This document shows positions 1 through 12,858 of a stretch of 64,000 nucleotides of DNA, one piece after another. The translations under genes were made by a program, and so were the position numbers. This stretch comes from Syncephalis fuscata (Eukaryota; Zoopagomycota; Zoopagomycetes; Zoopagales; Piptocephalidaceae). The notes beneath the pieces are model-generated. The model was not told where the DNA came from, did not search any database, and saw only the letters and a program-made list of their open reading frames with translations. The DNA lies in the NCBI GenBank assembly GCA_025786725.1, contig JAHLTZ010000013.1, positions 1 through 64,000 on the forward strand, read 5' to 3'. Within the stretch, counting starts at the first letter, position 1. Each line of letters starts with the position of its first letter.

Positions 1-594
1 CATTAATAAGCTGCATCTATGTACTAACACTACAAATTGTTCAGCAATCGTATTAGCAGTAAAACCATTACTACTGTTGTATATTTACAGTTGCTAATGC
101 AATGGCTATGGTTACTATATACTACCCCTTTGGTAATCACTTTTATATTTTATTCTATTATATAAACATTTCCATCGTCAGTACTTCAATTTATTTATAG
201 TCTTTCTATGTACAGTGACATTCATTTATAGTTTTATTAGCATATTAAATATATCATATCATTTATTACTTAACCAAATTACATGATTAAACGAAGCTCA
301 ATTTAAGCTTTGTTGTACCTAAATTAGGGTTTTTTCCCATCAGGGTCCATTGCATTTACTCGCCATTTAAAGGCCGACAATATTACAAATACTTAATACT
401 GCCGGTCGAACATTTAATAAACAACTTTTTTTACTTCAAATTACTTTCAGCTTATTTTTAGGTTCATACAGTTGCGACTTCTGTGTAAATTGCTGAAGCA
501 AGCTATTTTATTAATTAAATAAAGTAATTTTTATGCAATTATCAAACAATTTATTAATAATCTAGTGTGATTTGGCGATCAACTAAATTTAATA
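1..594. other. AT-rich intergenic DNA, no gene seen
   Basis: No reading frame with coding character and no recognisable RNA gene. The stretch runs up to the left terminal repeat of the TIR element that follows. Confidence 0.6.
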
Positions 595-1312
595 ACATCC
601 AATCTATTGAACATGGAACTAGGTGATGGGTGGCATCAATCATCAAATACTTATCATTGTAGATCCATTATCCAGTATGCATATATATTCTATCTATTTA
701 TATCATTCTACGATATATTAGACACATTTTGTTTATTATATGTTTTGATATACTGCACTTATTCCATCCATTGCATTATATGCACTATAACTTTAACATT
801 ATTTCATATGCTTTATCATTGTACATTTATCATGCTATATATCATTCTATACTCGCCTAGCCGCATCTATCCAAAACTGTTTTTATTTTTGTTCTAGCTT
901 TATTATTAATAAAAGTCGACTAATGTTGGCCATTGATCATGCATATATGATCAATAACTTTAACGTGTCTAATCGTCGCCCAATATCGTATATTCATTAT
1001 ACTGTATATCAGTTTATTGTTTAGTAAACACGCGCTAGCTATTGCAGTTGTCCTTTTTGTTCTAGCTGCATTATTAATAAATCTTACCTCATTCATCTCG
1101 CTCATTTAGCAAACTATATGTAATTGCAACCTATAACAATACAATGTATTCAGCATACCATAGAATAATATATATTAGTATAGGCGTATATTGTTAACGA
1201 TATAGGTATATAGAGGATACATGCATACTGGATAATGAATCTACAATAATGAATAGTTTGATTACTAATGTCATTTACTATCCGCCATCATGTTCAATAG
1301 ATTGAATGTGTA
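595..1312. mobile_element. Non-autonomous TIR element, copy 1 (about 0.7 kb)
   Basis: The left end (CAATCTATTGAACATG, then a run matching TCATTGTAGAT and TATCCAGTATGCAT) recurs inverted at the right end near 1210-1305, giving imperfect terminal inverted repeats of roughly 90 bp. The interior has no coding frame with recognisable similarity; the 96-codon frame at 607-897 is low-complexity, hydrophobic translated AT-rich DNA. Related copies lie at 43427-44347 and from 63206 to the window end. This fits a MITE-like, non-autonomous DNA transposon; the superfamily and the target duplication were not resolved. Confidence 0.6.
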
Positions 1313-1770
1313 GTTTAAATGTGTGAATATTATTAAATCTAGGCATCTGACCACCAAATCACAATATATTGTGGTAGCTAGCAAATTAATGGCTACCGTC
1401 TTGTTTATGCCTACTTATATCACCTAAGCGCTAGTAATTACTAATTAATTACTCATCTTAATATAACATGAACTTGATGTTACTCTAAATAAACAATAAA
1501 CTATTATTCTTTTAATTATCGATTACCACAGTTAAACTTTAACAACTGAGTGTTATTTGTAACTAAAGTATAAAAATAATATGAACTAGAAATATAAATA
1601 TGTTTATTATAATTCCAATAAAGCTAGTATTTTATAGCAAATACTATTATCAACAAAATTTGAATACTGTTCATGTGGTTGATCATGTCTGTAAATAACA
1701 AGTATTGACTAGTTATGTTTTTAAAATAGTTGTTGACTTTGATTTTGCTCAAATTTCCGTCTTTATATTG

Positions 1771-2121
1771 CTATCGTCGGCCCCAACCACCTTTGTGTGA
1801 TTCTGCGCTTTCATATTTTTTAATGATCTTACTAAGCTTGTCATTAATACTATTTTTTGTATTCTGGAGTTGACCGCTAATTTTTCCGAGATTCGCGACA
1901 TCCCCCGAAACTTCGTTGACATGAGCGCTGTTTATTCTATCAATAATAGCGTAAAGTTGATTTATCAGGCCTTGAATGCTATTGCCAGCATCTCGGGCAC
2001 TTCTGATTGTTGCAAAATCAGTACTCTGTTGAGACATTGGTATAGGATTGGCATCAACCATGGCAGTACCAGCCATAAAAGCGACCACAAGAGCGGAGAC
2101 AGCAGTGTAGAAGACCTTCAT
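1771..2121 (-). CDS. Small secreted helical protein
   Basis: 116 residues with a clear signal peptide (Lys2, hydrophobic core to about residue 22) ending in the motif TAMVDANP, almost the same as the end of the signal in the cysteine-rich peptide at 21316-21513 (TAMVDAKP). The mature part is cysteine-free, rich in Gln, Asn, Ser and Ile, and looks amphipathic and helical, ending in a basic tail (GGWGRR). Single exon as read. The function is unknown; by inference it is secreted, and the shared signal suggests a leader reused among unrelated mature parts. It lies between a TIR element and a broken subtilase, a typical accessory setting. Confidence 0.6.
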   Translation of the reverse strand: MKVFYTAVSALVVAFMAGTAMVDANPIPMSQQSTDFATIRSARDAGNSIQGLINQLYAIIDRINSAHVNEVSGDVANLGKISGQLQNTKNSINDKLSKIIKKYESAESHKGGWGRR

Positions 2122-3226
2122 GTTGATAGGCTGCAGATAAGCTGAAAGAAGTTGTTGATGAATAAGAGAAGTTGCTGATAAGCCGAAATAACGTTAAACA
2201 GTTGAAAGCAAATAAAAAACGGCTGGTTGTTGCTGGCTTTTATTGTAAAAATCCCAAAGGCGCAGGCTATTTTAGACATGTGATGCAATAAATTTTATGC
2301 GGTTTTGTTCGGTATATTAGTAATATATGACATCAAACCTGATTTTATTCAAAGGCCCATACGCCCTTTTACATGCTCAAACTGGACCAGACGTTGTACA
2401 ATGTTTCCGTGTTACCTATGGCTGCATACACAGCCACAAATGCTACTCTTCTAAATATTGCCATATTCTGGTCTATTGAAATAATAGCATATACTGAAAA
2501 GTCCAGAATGATAAAAAACAGGTCATTAAGTTGCCTTACTTGTATATATATTTGTTTTTACTAATTAAATAAATAATTTTTACAGATATTAGTATATATG
2601 CTTATCAACAAATATTCCTACTTTTATATTATTAATCTGATATGAAATGTATAAATTTAATGGAATAAACAAATTTGATATGTTTGCATAACAAGTAAAT
2701 GACTTGATATTGTATGCGGATTTATTATAATTTTTATTGTTTAACAGGCATAGCATGCCATGCAATAGTTTATGTATAATTTAAAATATTGATTGCAAAT
2801 TATTTGGCCTATAAAACGATTGTTAGACTATATGTATATACATTGATGTATAATACCACAATTAATCAATTTTATCAAAAGAAAGATATAAAATTGAGCA
2901 TTTGATTAAAGAAGGAATAACGGCACATGATAGTTACTAGAATGGAGAATGTAAACAAGTAAAAATCGAATTACTAGTGGTTTCTATTCAACTACCGCAT
3001 TACTGTTGGTACAATTTTGGACACCTTTCTTAAATATTTTGTTTAATAACCTAAAATGGCATCTAGCACATGTCATTATTCTTTTATAGAGCCATGTCAT
3101 CTGAATTTATTTATTTATTTATTTTCGTCTCATATACATTGTCTTATTTTTCATTTACTTTTTGTCAACACTTTTCCTATAATTAAACCATACAATTATT
3201 TTTTGATACATCAGTTGCTTATAACT
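2122..3226. other. Intergenic, no gene seen
   Basis: AT-rich spacer between two oppositely oriented genes. A 63-codon frame at 2373-2564 has no supporting features. This stretch probably holds both promoters. Confidence 0.5.
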
Positions 3227-5060
3227 ATGATAGCAAGACAAGCACAACAACTGGTAATATTTACATTGTTGCTATTTTGTTCAACACACCACTTTACCGT
3301 AGACAGTGCCAAAACATATGAAGATGATTTTTACACAAAACCTAATTATGACTGGCCCTATATTAGCTCTAGAATTACCGGTAAACTAGTTTATGTAACA
3401 CCTTATTATGTACCCACCGGCGTTAAAGCACTTCATGCCAATGGTATCAAAGGAAAAGGTGTGAACTCGGAATTATTGACAGCGGGATTAATTCGAACAC
3501 TGATGCATTTGAAGGAAATTACAATTATAATCATGGACTTGTGTCTATTAATTACAGTCAAGCTAAACATCCATCTAAATGCAATAGACGTGGTGTAAGT
3601 CTAGCTGGAATTGCCGTTGCAAAAACCAATTATTTTATTGGAGTTGCGCCCGAGGCAACACTTGGCACCTATCGCGTGTTTGGCTGCACGGGCCCAACTT
3701 CAACCTCATTGGTGTTGCAAGCTATAACAGCAGCAATCAAGGACCAAATGAAAATTGTTGTATTGCCGGAGATTGCCATTGTAGATGAATATAGTACTAA
3801 ACTAAAAGAAACAATAGAAGATGCTGCAAAACATGGCGTGATTATGATTGTTGCAGCATCAGCCAATAATTTTATGAATCCAAATTACTTTTCATATCAA
3901 GGCCTTCCTGTATTAAGTGTTGGTGGTTTTAAACAAAAGTATCGACTATCGCACTGGTTTGAGGAGAAAACAACTGGCCGTCGTATTGAGTTTAATTCTC
4001 CGTGTTCAGACATGAGCTATAACTTTAACAAAGAAATGAATATTATTCTAGAAATATCAAAGCAGATTAGAAGAACATCTTACTGGGCTTAAAAGAGGAG
4101 ACATTGCACTTGTGTGGTATGATAAATCAAAAATCCTTTTTTTTAGATATGCTAAATCAATACGGATGGCTGGGCTTATCATCGTAAACATTCTTACCAA
4201 AAAAGACAAAATGCGATATGCCTTTGTTTGATATCAGTGAAAAAGATGCTTTGTTTATAAAAGAAGGCTATGCGAATAAGCTTGGATACAAATATATTTT
4301 TGCAGAAAAGTATGGCTACATTAAAGATGGCAGTGTTACTGTCGATACAGCTGGACCGCAGAATGAACCATTCATACCGCCTTTCTATCCTGACATCTTG
4401 GCACCAAGTCACGAAATCTACACTACTACCACTCGTAAAACAATAAGCAAACCCCATTTCAGCGATATATCAGCTGCTGTTGCATATGTTGCCGGTGCAG
4501 CTGCATTGATAGCTGAAATTGATAACAAGAGTTTGGTTGATGTTAACCATGTCAGAACTATATTACAAAACAGCGCAGTTCCCGTCAAAGTCAGTAATGC
4601 AGATTCCTACGTTTCTCCATTATATCAAGGTGCCGGTATAATCAATCTTACCAAACTAATAGATACTAAAAGTGTTCATGTTGAACCATCGTTAATTAGT
4701 TTGGAGGACACGTATACCAACGCAGTGGATGTATTGATCAAACTTTCACCTCTATCTGACACATCAGCATCGTATAAACTTTCACATATTCCAGCCGCTG
4801 CAGTTTTGAAATCAAAACCTATTAGCAATACATCGTCAGGAAAACATGTGATTGCAACCGTTTCCCTTCCAGGATCTATTGATTTACGACTAAATCAGAT
4901 AAGCGAGATCAACATAAAGATTAGTGTGCCGAGGAATATACAAAATGGCGAAATATGGTCATATTCCGGGTACATTGTAATTGATCCTAATCCAGGAATT
5001 AATGGATCACCATCGAACCATGCTGTTTATGTTCCATATTATGGAACAGTTAGAGGTTAA
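3227..5060 (+). pseudogene. Broken subtilisin-like (S8) protease with PA domain
   Basis: An apparent signal peptide begins at 3227, followed by a propeptide-like stretch and an S8 domain. The catalytic Asp motif (GIIDSGIN, about 3494-3517) is in a different frame from the start, so a base is missing near 3463. The catalytic His motif, expected as a GHGT-like stretch, reads NRRGVSLAGI at about 3583-3612: His is replaced by Arg. A PA-type insert (GDIALVWYDKS, about 4100) is reached by another frame change near 4045, and a third change is needed near 4217. The Ser region reads SDISAAVAYVAGAAAL (about 4462), keeping the Ser but losing Gly-Thr, and an Fn3-like tail follows. At least three frame breaks plus loss of a catalytic residue make this a pseudogene; sequencing error cannot explain the His change. 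Confidence 0.8.
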
Positions 5061-5389
5061 ACAGCTTAGATATAGACTATGCTTAACATTGTTTTACTAT
5101 TTTGTTAGCATTATTGCTTTTACAAATAAATTAGCTAGCGAATTATTTAAAACGTAACATGCACAATGTTGCAAAAACTGCACAGGTATGCTGTCGCTAT
5201 GTTTTAATATTGTGACGATTACGAGAGATTTTGTAATGAAACATGTCTGACATGTATATACATAGTTTACCATTACATTATTTAATTTTAAATTTTATTT
5301 CTTATTTTACATTAACACGCATGTTTAAGTAAACTTTATGGTCTTTTTGTATCTACTGGTTACATTTAGGATAAACCCAAACAGATAGT

Positions 5390-6270
5390 GCTGGCGTCTC
5401 TATATTGATGCAGAACAAGAGCGCCAGAGACGGATTCAAACCAGGCTATAATTTAAAAAGGAATTTAAAAAAGACAAATATGACATTTGTTTTAATACAT
5501 TAACGACATTGACAAAAATAATTTAAAATCAACTGCTAACAAGTGTTTATTACTTGATACCGGAAGAAGAGACTTGATGTATTGTGTGCACGAATCCAGC
5601 ACCATTCAAGAGCCAATAACCTACAGATATACTTCAAATCAAAGACATTTTGATACTGAAGACAAGAAGTATCGCAGAACCAGATTGAAATTGAAGGTAA
5701 AGTATCCCGATGTTCAAAGAATATTTATTGTTTCAATGTCAAACCAGATCTGTTAATTTATTTAATTTTCAAGAATATTTCGCCGTTCGTGCTGTTGCTA
5801 GCCAATATCTTGCATCATATTACACTTATCAAACAATATACATCCTATCAAATAAAGCTGGCTGCTCAGAAACTAAAACTATCTTCGTACATTAAACATA
5901 GCAAGCGGACCAAAAGCTCATCAATAAGCTTAAATCCAAGTTTGACAGTAATACTACTTTGGTATTTGATAACTAGTCTGTAAGTCATGTAAAGTTCCAA
6001 GAACTTATTCGAGGTGCTGGCTTGGAGCGTATACTTTAAAAGAATGGATTTAACGTACTTTTAGTTGATGAGTATAACAGCTCTAAAACCCGTTCTACTT
6101 GTCAAGCTCCAAGTCTAAAACATTCAAAATAATCGATAATCCACTTCCGTATTAACATAAAAATTGTGCAAGAGTAAAGTGCCATGGGCTTATAAGGTAC
6201 TATAATTTATAGACTGAATACAAAGCGTATATTTTATTCTAACATCTAAACTGTTTGTAGGTGCACAAAT
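5390..6270 (+). pseudogene. Degenerate Fanzor (eukaryotic TnpB-like RNA-guided nuclease) relic
   Basis: Pieces in several frames match the C-terminal half of Fanzor2/TnpB proteins in the right order. A RuvC-I-like motif LLDTGRRDLMYCVHE (about 5549-5593) is followed by the family-typical run YRYTSNQR and DKKYRR (about 5617-5677). Then come a basic helix (LKLSSYIK, about 5873), RGAGLER (about 6012), VDEY plus Ser-Ser-Lys-Thr (about 6063-6086), NPLPY (about 6139) and CHGLIRYY (about 6182). The final NRD-type RuvC-III motif appears as TEYKA (about 6213), so that Asp is lost. Stops and frameshifts interrupt it repeatedly and the N-terminal half is not recognisable. By family knowledge the intact protein is a transposon-linked nuclease; this copy is dead. 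Confidence 0.65.
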
Positions 6271-6574
6271 CAAATTGTAAGAAAACTCATGAGACTTTTA
6301 CAGGTGCAAGATTATGGCATGGTAATTTGACTGATGCTTTGAATCCCAAGCATATTTGTGAAAGTATATAATTTAGTGATACTATACTGAATCGGTTTCG
6401 AAGAAGCTAATATTCTTAAGTTTATCGACTTTAAGTAATATGGTAATTATTATAATCATTTTTAATGACAGTTACTAATTTCTGTAATACTTTTTTATAT
6501 TTTATTTTACATTTTGTACTTTCAAGCAACCACAACGGCATTGCCGTGGTTAGTGATTAAATCTTTTCTAATTT

Positions 6575-8040
6575 TAACATGATTCCTTCTAAACGTCGCA
6601 AATTAAAGGGAAAGAAACAAAAAAAGTCTCGAGATGATGGAATTCTATACAAAAGCCGGGACATACTCCTGTAGAAAGTAAAAAACAGGCATTAGCATTT
6701 CCGCGTATTATGTTCAGTAATCTTTTACACGACAATTCAACAACTACTTCTAAAGCCATAAGCAACACTGCAACTATTAACGGTAATATAGCGATACCTA
6801 ACACTGCTTGCACTGACTAACAACACATTTACCACTAGTCGAAGCGTTAAATACATTAAATAGCGAAACCACACTAAAACAAAAACTAACTAAAAAGCCT
6901 AAATCCACTAAAAGTAGCGATCATCCACAAACAAAGATCAACAAACTATAGAAAAGATACTAATAATACAGATGAGTTGATCAATTGTACCATTGATCAG
7001 GAGAATACAACCAGTGTAGTGCGTACTATTTCAGCAAATAGTACGACAGAGCAAATTGACTGTCAAGTGGACAAGGAAGAAGAATCTACTACATTTAATA
7101 CAGAGATTGATACAAATGCGCGACCTATTACAACCAAAAAATTTAATGATCGTTTGTATACAATGTAAGCTATTTAACACACTTTATGATCAAATAATAA
7201 CTTTTATTGATAACAAGACCGCATCATTATCGATGGCCAAAAATGAAACTTAAAACGTACGTTATTTAATAGATACTATTATTACTTGAACAGCCCTATC
7301 TAATTATAGTATGAATAGATTCTCGGTTGGAAAGGCAATTCCCAAAGTAGCAGAGTATTTTCATTTATTGCCTTGGCAAATCCAGTATAGCCATGCCATA
7401 CCGAGAAATTTATCATTTCTAATGACACCAGAGGCGGCCAGTGAACAACAGGATAGAGAAACAACGGATCAAGCACAGTTATCTATGGAACAATTAGAGC
7501 CGGGTGTGGCCAGTCTACTTCAGACGGCATGGCATCCTCAAGCTACTACCAATCAGCATGTATACAATCAGCTAGTAGTTCAGTTAGAAGATGTAGTCCA
7601 TTCAGTATGGTATCAACTAATCAATACATATCGTATAAATAATCCATCATTGTATTCAGGTAGATAGATAGTTAATCAATAACCAAAAATACGCAAAAAC
7701 AAACCACTATTGTACATAAATATAGACGTACCAAATGAATTGCCTGGGCCTATAGCAGATGCAGCAGTCGTAGATATGGTAGAAAAGCTTCGTAAATTAT
7801 TACTTTGTATGATACAGTTACAGGCAAAGTAGGCACTACAAATGGCATAAACTATCTAATTTATTAACATTATATCATTAGAGTTGGTAGTCATAAAAAA
7901 CCAGGTCATTTTGACAATTGGCAATCGGTGTGTATGGCTGCTTCTTTCATTGATTTCCCACCCGAGTAAGTGCTTATTAACAATAGACAGCAACGAATAC
8001 GGCATATCATTAACCAATAACTAACTAGGGTTATTAATCG
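6575..8040 (+). pseudogene. Unidentified decayed coding region(s)
   Basis: Several short frames with protein-like composition follow each other: a very basic start (MIPSKRRKLKGKKQKKS, about 6581), a Thr/Asn/Glu-rich piece (6977-7168), a 118-codon open stretch (7311-7667, with PEAASEQQDRETTDQ and a helical end), and pieces near 7720-7970 such as HKKPGHFDNW. They cannot be joined without frame changes. I do not recognise the family. It may be a partner gene of the Fanzor-bearing element just upstream, or an unrelated degenerate gene. Confidence 0.3.
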
Positions 8041-8504
8041 AGTAAAAGAGAAAATGAAATTAAAAACCACAACAAAAACAACAAATGAATAAATCGATAT
8101 ATATAGACTATCTTAAATAACTTGCTATTACACGATGATAGCCATACTAATTAATATATAGCCATCAACTATCATATTTTAATAATAACGCTTTAATGGT
8201 CTAAATGACTAACTACAGCTTCAGATGACTCTAATCTTGACATAAGAAGAGATAAATCCGCCTCAGGACCTATATATGTATAATCAACGCAATAACAGCA
8301 CAAATAAAGATATCATTATTAGAACACGACTAGTATTATTAAAGCACACGCCCAATCAACACAACTGGAGGATGAGCACACACCCGTGGATAAGCGTGTT
8401 GTTTAACCATCGAACGTACCCATCAACGAGGTGATGAACCGAATGATATCCTTGGACAACTGCGTAAGATGTATCATAAAGATGTATTGTTAATAGAATT
8501 GAGG
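8041..8504. other. Intergenic, no gene seen
   Basis: AT-rich spacer between decayed DNA and the 3' end of RIC1. No RNA gene or frame is supported. Confidence 0.5.
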
Positions 8505-11500
8505 CTAAATCGTTGTCATGTTACTTGCATCGAAATCCCGTGCATCGACAGCCTTTTCCAATAAACGCATTGCCTCTTCCGGCACTTGTTCCTAATAATC
8601 AAATGGTCATATACATACGGTCATACACTTAATACGTGGAATGTTATATCTACCACTAGTAGTGTTGAACCTACCAATGGTTCTGCACCGTCTTGTTCAT
8701 TCGAGTCGAGTGTTTGTAACACTAATAAATAGGCAGTGGCCGTGCGCAATTGATTTGTTGCCAAACATTCCTGTAAATGGTGTAAGAAATACAGTCATAA
8801 GTTGGGCGTGAACTTACATTAAACAAATCTCGAGGTGGACCGGCCACATCAAATAAATGCCGCCATAGCGATACTTCAACTTTACGGGCACATTTCACAA
8901 GTACTTCCAAATAGTTGGAAAATCGTTTTAAAAAGTTAATTACTAACGGCATTAATGGCTCTATGGTAATCAAATCGTTAGTACATTTAGTTTAATAGCA
9001 TCTATCTATTGTAGCATTCATTACCGCCTTGTTCGTTAAGATAGCCTTCAACTTCATCTTCAAGTACACGATGTAGTAACATTTCAAGTACATGGCCAAA
9101 ATAGGCATGATGTTCATAGTACTGTGCTAACATAATGGCTTCTTGTTCATTTCTAAATGGTTATTGGCATTAGTCTATTGGCTGTAGTTACTCCATAGCT
9201 TTATATATTACATAAGCAATAGATGTCGGATCATATCTGGTAGATAAAGGACGCTCTATTACTAGTTAGACGGGTGGTTATTTTGACATCTTATTCTTGT
9301 CATTTACCTTGCAACTGGCTCGGAAACTAGTAATGCCCAAGGCCAGATTATATTCATTTCTGGCTCAAATCCAATTACCAATCCTTGTTCAACTCGTACC
9401 ACTTATTGCTTTTATTAACACTTTAACTGCTATCGTCAACTAGTTAACCTACCCAAAGGTGAAAATCCTGGTTTGACAATACAAGGTGGAAATCGGTCAA
9501 TGACCGTATCAATATCACTATGAAGTAGATCACTCTCTAGTACGGTCCATATCTATTCGATATAAATAAACACACTGTTGTAACAGCTGTTATAACCTTA
9601 CCTTAATTTCATCGGCTGACATCGCCCATACAGTAAGACAGACACCGCCAATACGGCGATCATCAATGAAACAATGCTCTACACGACTGGCCAGTATACG
9701 TCGTTCATATTGTAGCTGGCTTTCCGATTCCTAGTCATTTAGTTAGAACAATAGCCATTAACTACAGTCTATTTCCTACACTTACATACACCTTACTGGG
9801 ATTGATAAGAATAAGTTGTCCATCCACAAGTATAAGAATAGTAGATCCTATTGTGGTGTTAGTGGCAGTATAATGAATACATAAAAGTGACTACCTCGTG
9901 AATCAGTCGATATCCAACAAACACATCGAACTGCACCAGGTGCTGATACAATGGTTTCCAGTGAAATGTGCTGTCTTAACACTAACTCGACACCACCGTC
10001 TAAATATACAATCAAGTAATATTAGCTATCTTTATAATAGACTATATACCAGCCATACTACTTACGCTGCGTAACATGAATGCCATAATGATAGACAACA
10101 TTATCGGTACAATGAATGGTCAACGAACTACCAATAAGATTGATATGAACAGCTTGAGCATTTAACAGTTCAACTAAAAGTAGATTATCATTACTAAGAT
10201 TTGCATCTCGAGGATAGAATCGAATCTATTATATGATTAATTATAGTCGATACTAACTAGAACATCTAGACACTTACTTGAAATGTATGGTTAATCAGAT
10301 CTTGTCCAGGTACCACCAATACATCATGAAACCATAACATGCCTCCTTGACAAACAAAATCCTGTTCCTAAATAGATCATTAATGGCGTCAATCCTGTTT
10401 AATAAGCTATTATAAACTGGTTACCTGCTGTCCACTACCAAACGTCTTCCATCGACGAGACTGTACATTATAGTGAGCAGCACCACGTCGACCAGCGATA
10501 GCAATGCGTTGCCCATCATCACTTAGCGCCACATACTATCAATCGTATAAATAGACACAATTTAACAAATGCTATTGAACTTACACGAACCGGCCAATTC
10601 TCACTTATATATAATGGCGGTAACTATATATCGATTAAGCTATACTATAATCTATATCAATGAATGCTTACTTGAATCTGTCGACATGCTGCATCCGGTC
10701 CCAATTCATCCTGACCGTGTAATTCACCATTGAACAGCATTAATTTATGATCAGCATATAAAAGTGGATGCTTTGTATTGTCCTAATATACGGTAAGTAT
10801 AGCTCATTGCCAAAAGCAACACTCATACCAAGGTTTGACTTTTTGCAACATCAGATATAGTAAATGGTAGTATATACAAAGATTCGCCCGCACCTATTCA
10901 CTATAAGTATTCATTTGTATAAGTACGTAATAATTACTTGGGTCATCCAAAGAGGAAGGCCAAGTAAATAAATCATGATCACCAGGTCCCCAAAACTAGT
11001 AAATATCAAATAATAAACCGTAAATCAGTGATTAATTCACAATGTCAGTTGATTACATACTAAATAATCCACTCCTCGTAAAAATGGTTCCCTTTTCTGA
11101 TCTTCACTGTATTGCATATCAGTTTAGCTTTATCTTTACCTATTATACTTACCTTGTAACAGCTTCTCGACCTGGATGGAATAATAGTGATCCAAATACA
11201 CTATGAATAACTAGACCTACACCTCGTCGTCTACCAACAGCCAGTGCACATCCATCCGATGACCATGCTAATGCCGATATCGTACAGTCTTCGTATGCCA
11301 TGCCATCAATGCCATTGATTATTAGAATTAAATTGAATTTATGTATTCTATCAATCTAACTATAATACTCCTTACTTACTCGTTTTAACAGATGAATAGG
11401 CGGGTACATCAAGTACATGAGACAGTATAGGCGCATTGTTAAATTGTTCCGGTAAACGATATACAAATACTTGTCCACTATTAAATAGTATAAATTAGTA

Positions 11501-12858
11501 TTTAATTTACATAATAGCCATCCATACTTTTCTGTGCCAATAGCTGCCAAGTTATAATATGCATTAAGTGCAACATAAGTGGCTCTAGGTGATCCATTAT
11601 GACAACACCATCCAGACCATAGAGATTGATTATTTGACTCTTTTTCTTCTTCTTCTTGTTGTTGTTGCTGTTCGTATAATGTAATAAATAGATTGGCCTT
11701 TTACTTTCAATTGACTTACATTTGGTAGAGCTCTACGTGTCACGTAAACATGCCCATTGGACATTTGCATAACCAATAAATCTAAATCTTCATTGTAAAG
11801 TAGTTTATGTACACTGGTATCTAATTATTGATCAATAATGACTACGCTCATCTCTAGTATTACTACTTACCTTGTGGCGAGTCAATAAAGCCTAGTTCAT
11901 TTAATGGAGTGAGTTCTGGTGATAAATGTCGTAATTCGCCGTCCAAGTGTTCATCTCCTAATGAACATCGCCGCAGTCCAGGTGGATATTTGGTGGCCAC
12001 ATACAATCCATTATCCATACCCGCTCCACTACAAGTATTGGCATGTTATGTTAAATAAATGCTATTAAAGCATCAATAGCTATAGTATTTACCATAGAAT
12101 GCCCTCTTCTACGTGAAGTGCACCAACATACTGAACAATACATCCAGGAATGCCTCTTCCTTCTCCAGGGCCTCGTACAAAATTGTGTTCACCCGAAAAT
12201 TGAAACTGCAGTGCAGGACTAATAGTCAGATCCACCGAGTAATAAATTACATGATCACCAGTCGTCTTTTACGTTGGTTGATTAATTAGTTAATTAGTTA
12301 GTTTGCTGTTTATTTAACTTTGCCTTACTTACAATCAAGGCTAATGCTAAACCATCAGGTTTCCAATAGATATCTTGATTATCACCTAGATTGCGGCGAT
12401 TATTTTCATCGCGAACAATTTTGGCCAGTAGTGCAATAGGCTGTAGTAAATAGAATCGATTGTAAGTACGGCTGGATAGCGCAAAACGCGTAACTAACCC
12501 GACTACACCATACGGAGAATGACCGCCTATCCCACGTAACAAACAAGAAGCTATCTGGGCTTTGGCGTATTGCTAAAGGACCGGTTTGTACAGCTGTTGT
12601 TGTCACTTCTATTTCTGCGGTGGCTGCATTCGACGCGGTAAGTAGTGCGGGTGAAATACCTTCTGGGCGTTCTTCGTCGCCTGGTTCTGATTCAGAAGGA
12701 CCGCTAGTGGTGGAGCGTATTGAGATGCTTTTACGGAAGCGACGGGCCAATCCAAGCATGTTATTCAATGACAGGCCTTCGTCGTCGTCTTCACCGTCCT
12801 TGCCCGGACCCGAGGGCCGCAAGTTTACCGTACGCGGACAATCGCTTAAATAATACAT
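8505..12858 (-). CDS. RIC1: RIC1 homologue, Rab6/Ypt6 exchange factor subunit
   Basis: Multi-exon gene with about two dozen introns of roughly 50-80 nt. The start MYYLSDCPR matches the usual RIC1 N-terminus, followed by an acidic Ser-rich insert, then SFSVWCSR and NQDIYWKPDG, the first blades of its beta-propeller. The C-terminal RIC1 domain is clear at 8722-8973 (INFLKRFSNYLEVLVKCARK, LWRHLFDVAGPPRDLF), continuing to EAMRLLEKAVDARDFDASN before a TAG at 8505. Known role: RIC1 with RGP1 activates Ypt6/Rab6 in retrograde traffic to the Golgi. One oddity: in the first exon the frame changes between WCSR and VTRFALSS, at a CCC/GGG run near 12500, with no plausible intron. It may be an assembly indel. 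A Gln/Glu-rich run is encoded near 11640-11670. Confidence 0.85.

Noticed and set aside
607-897. 96-codon hydrophobic ORF as a membrane protein
   Set aside because: It is the translated interior of a TIR element and related copies translate differently; composition is what AT-rich DNA gives.
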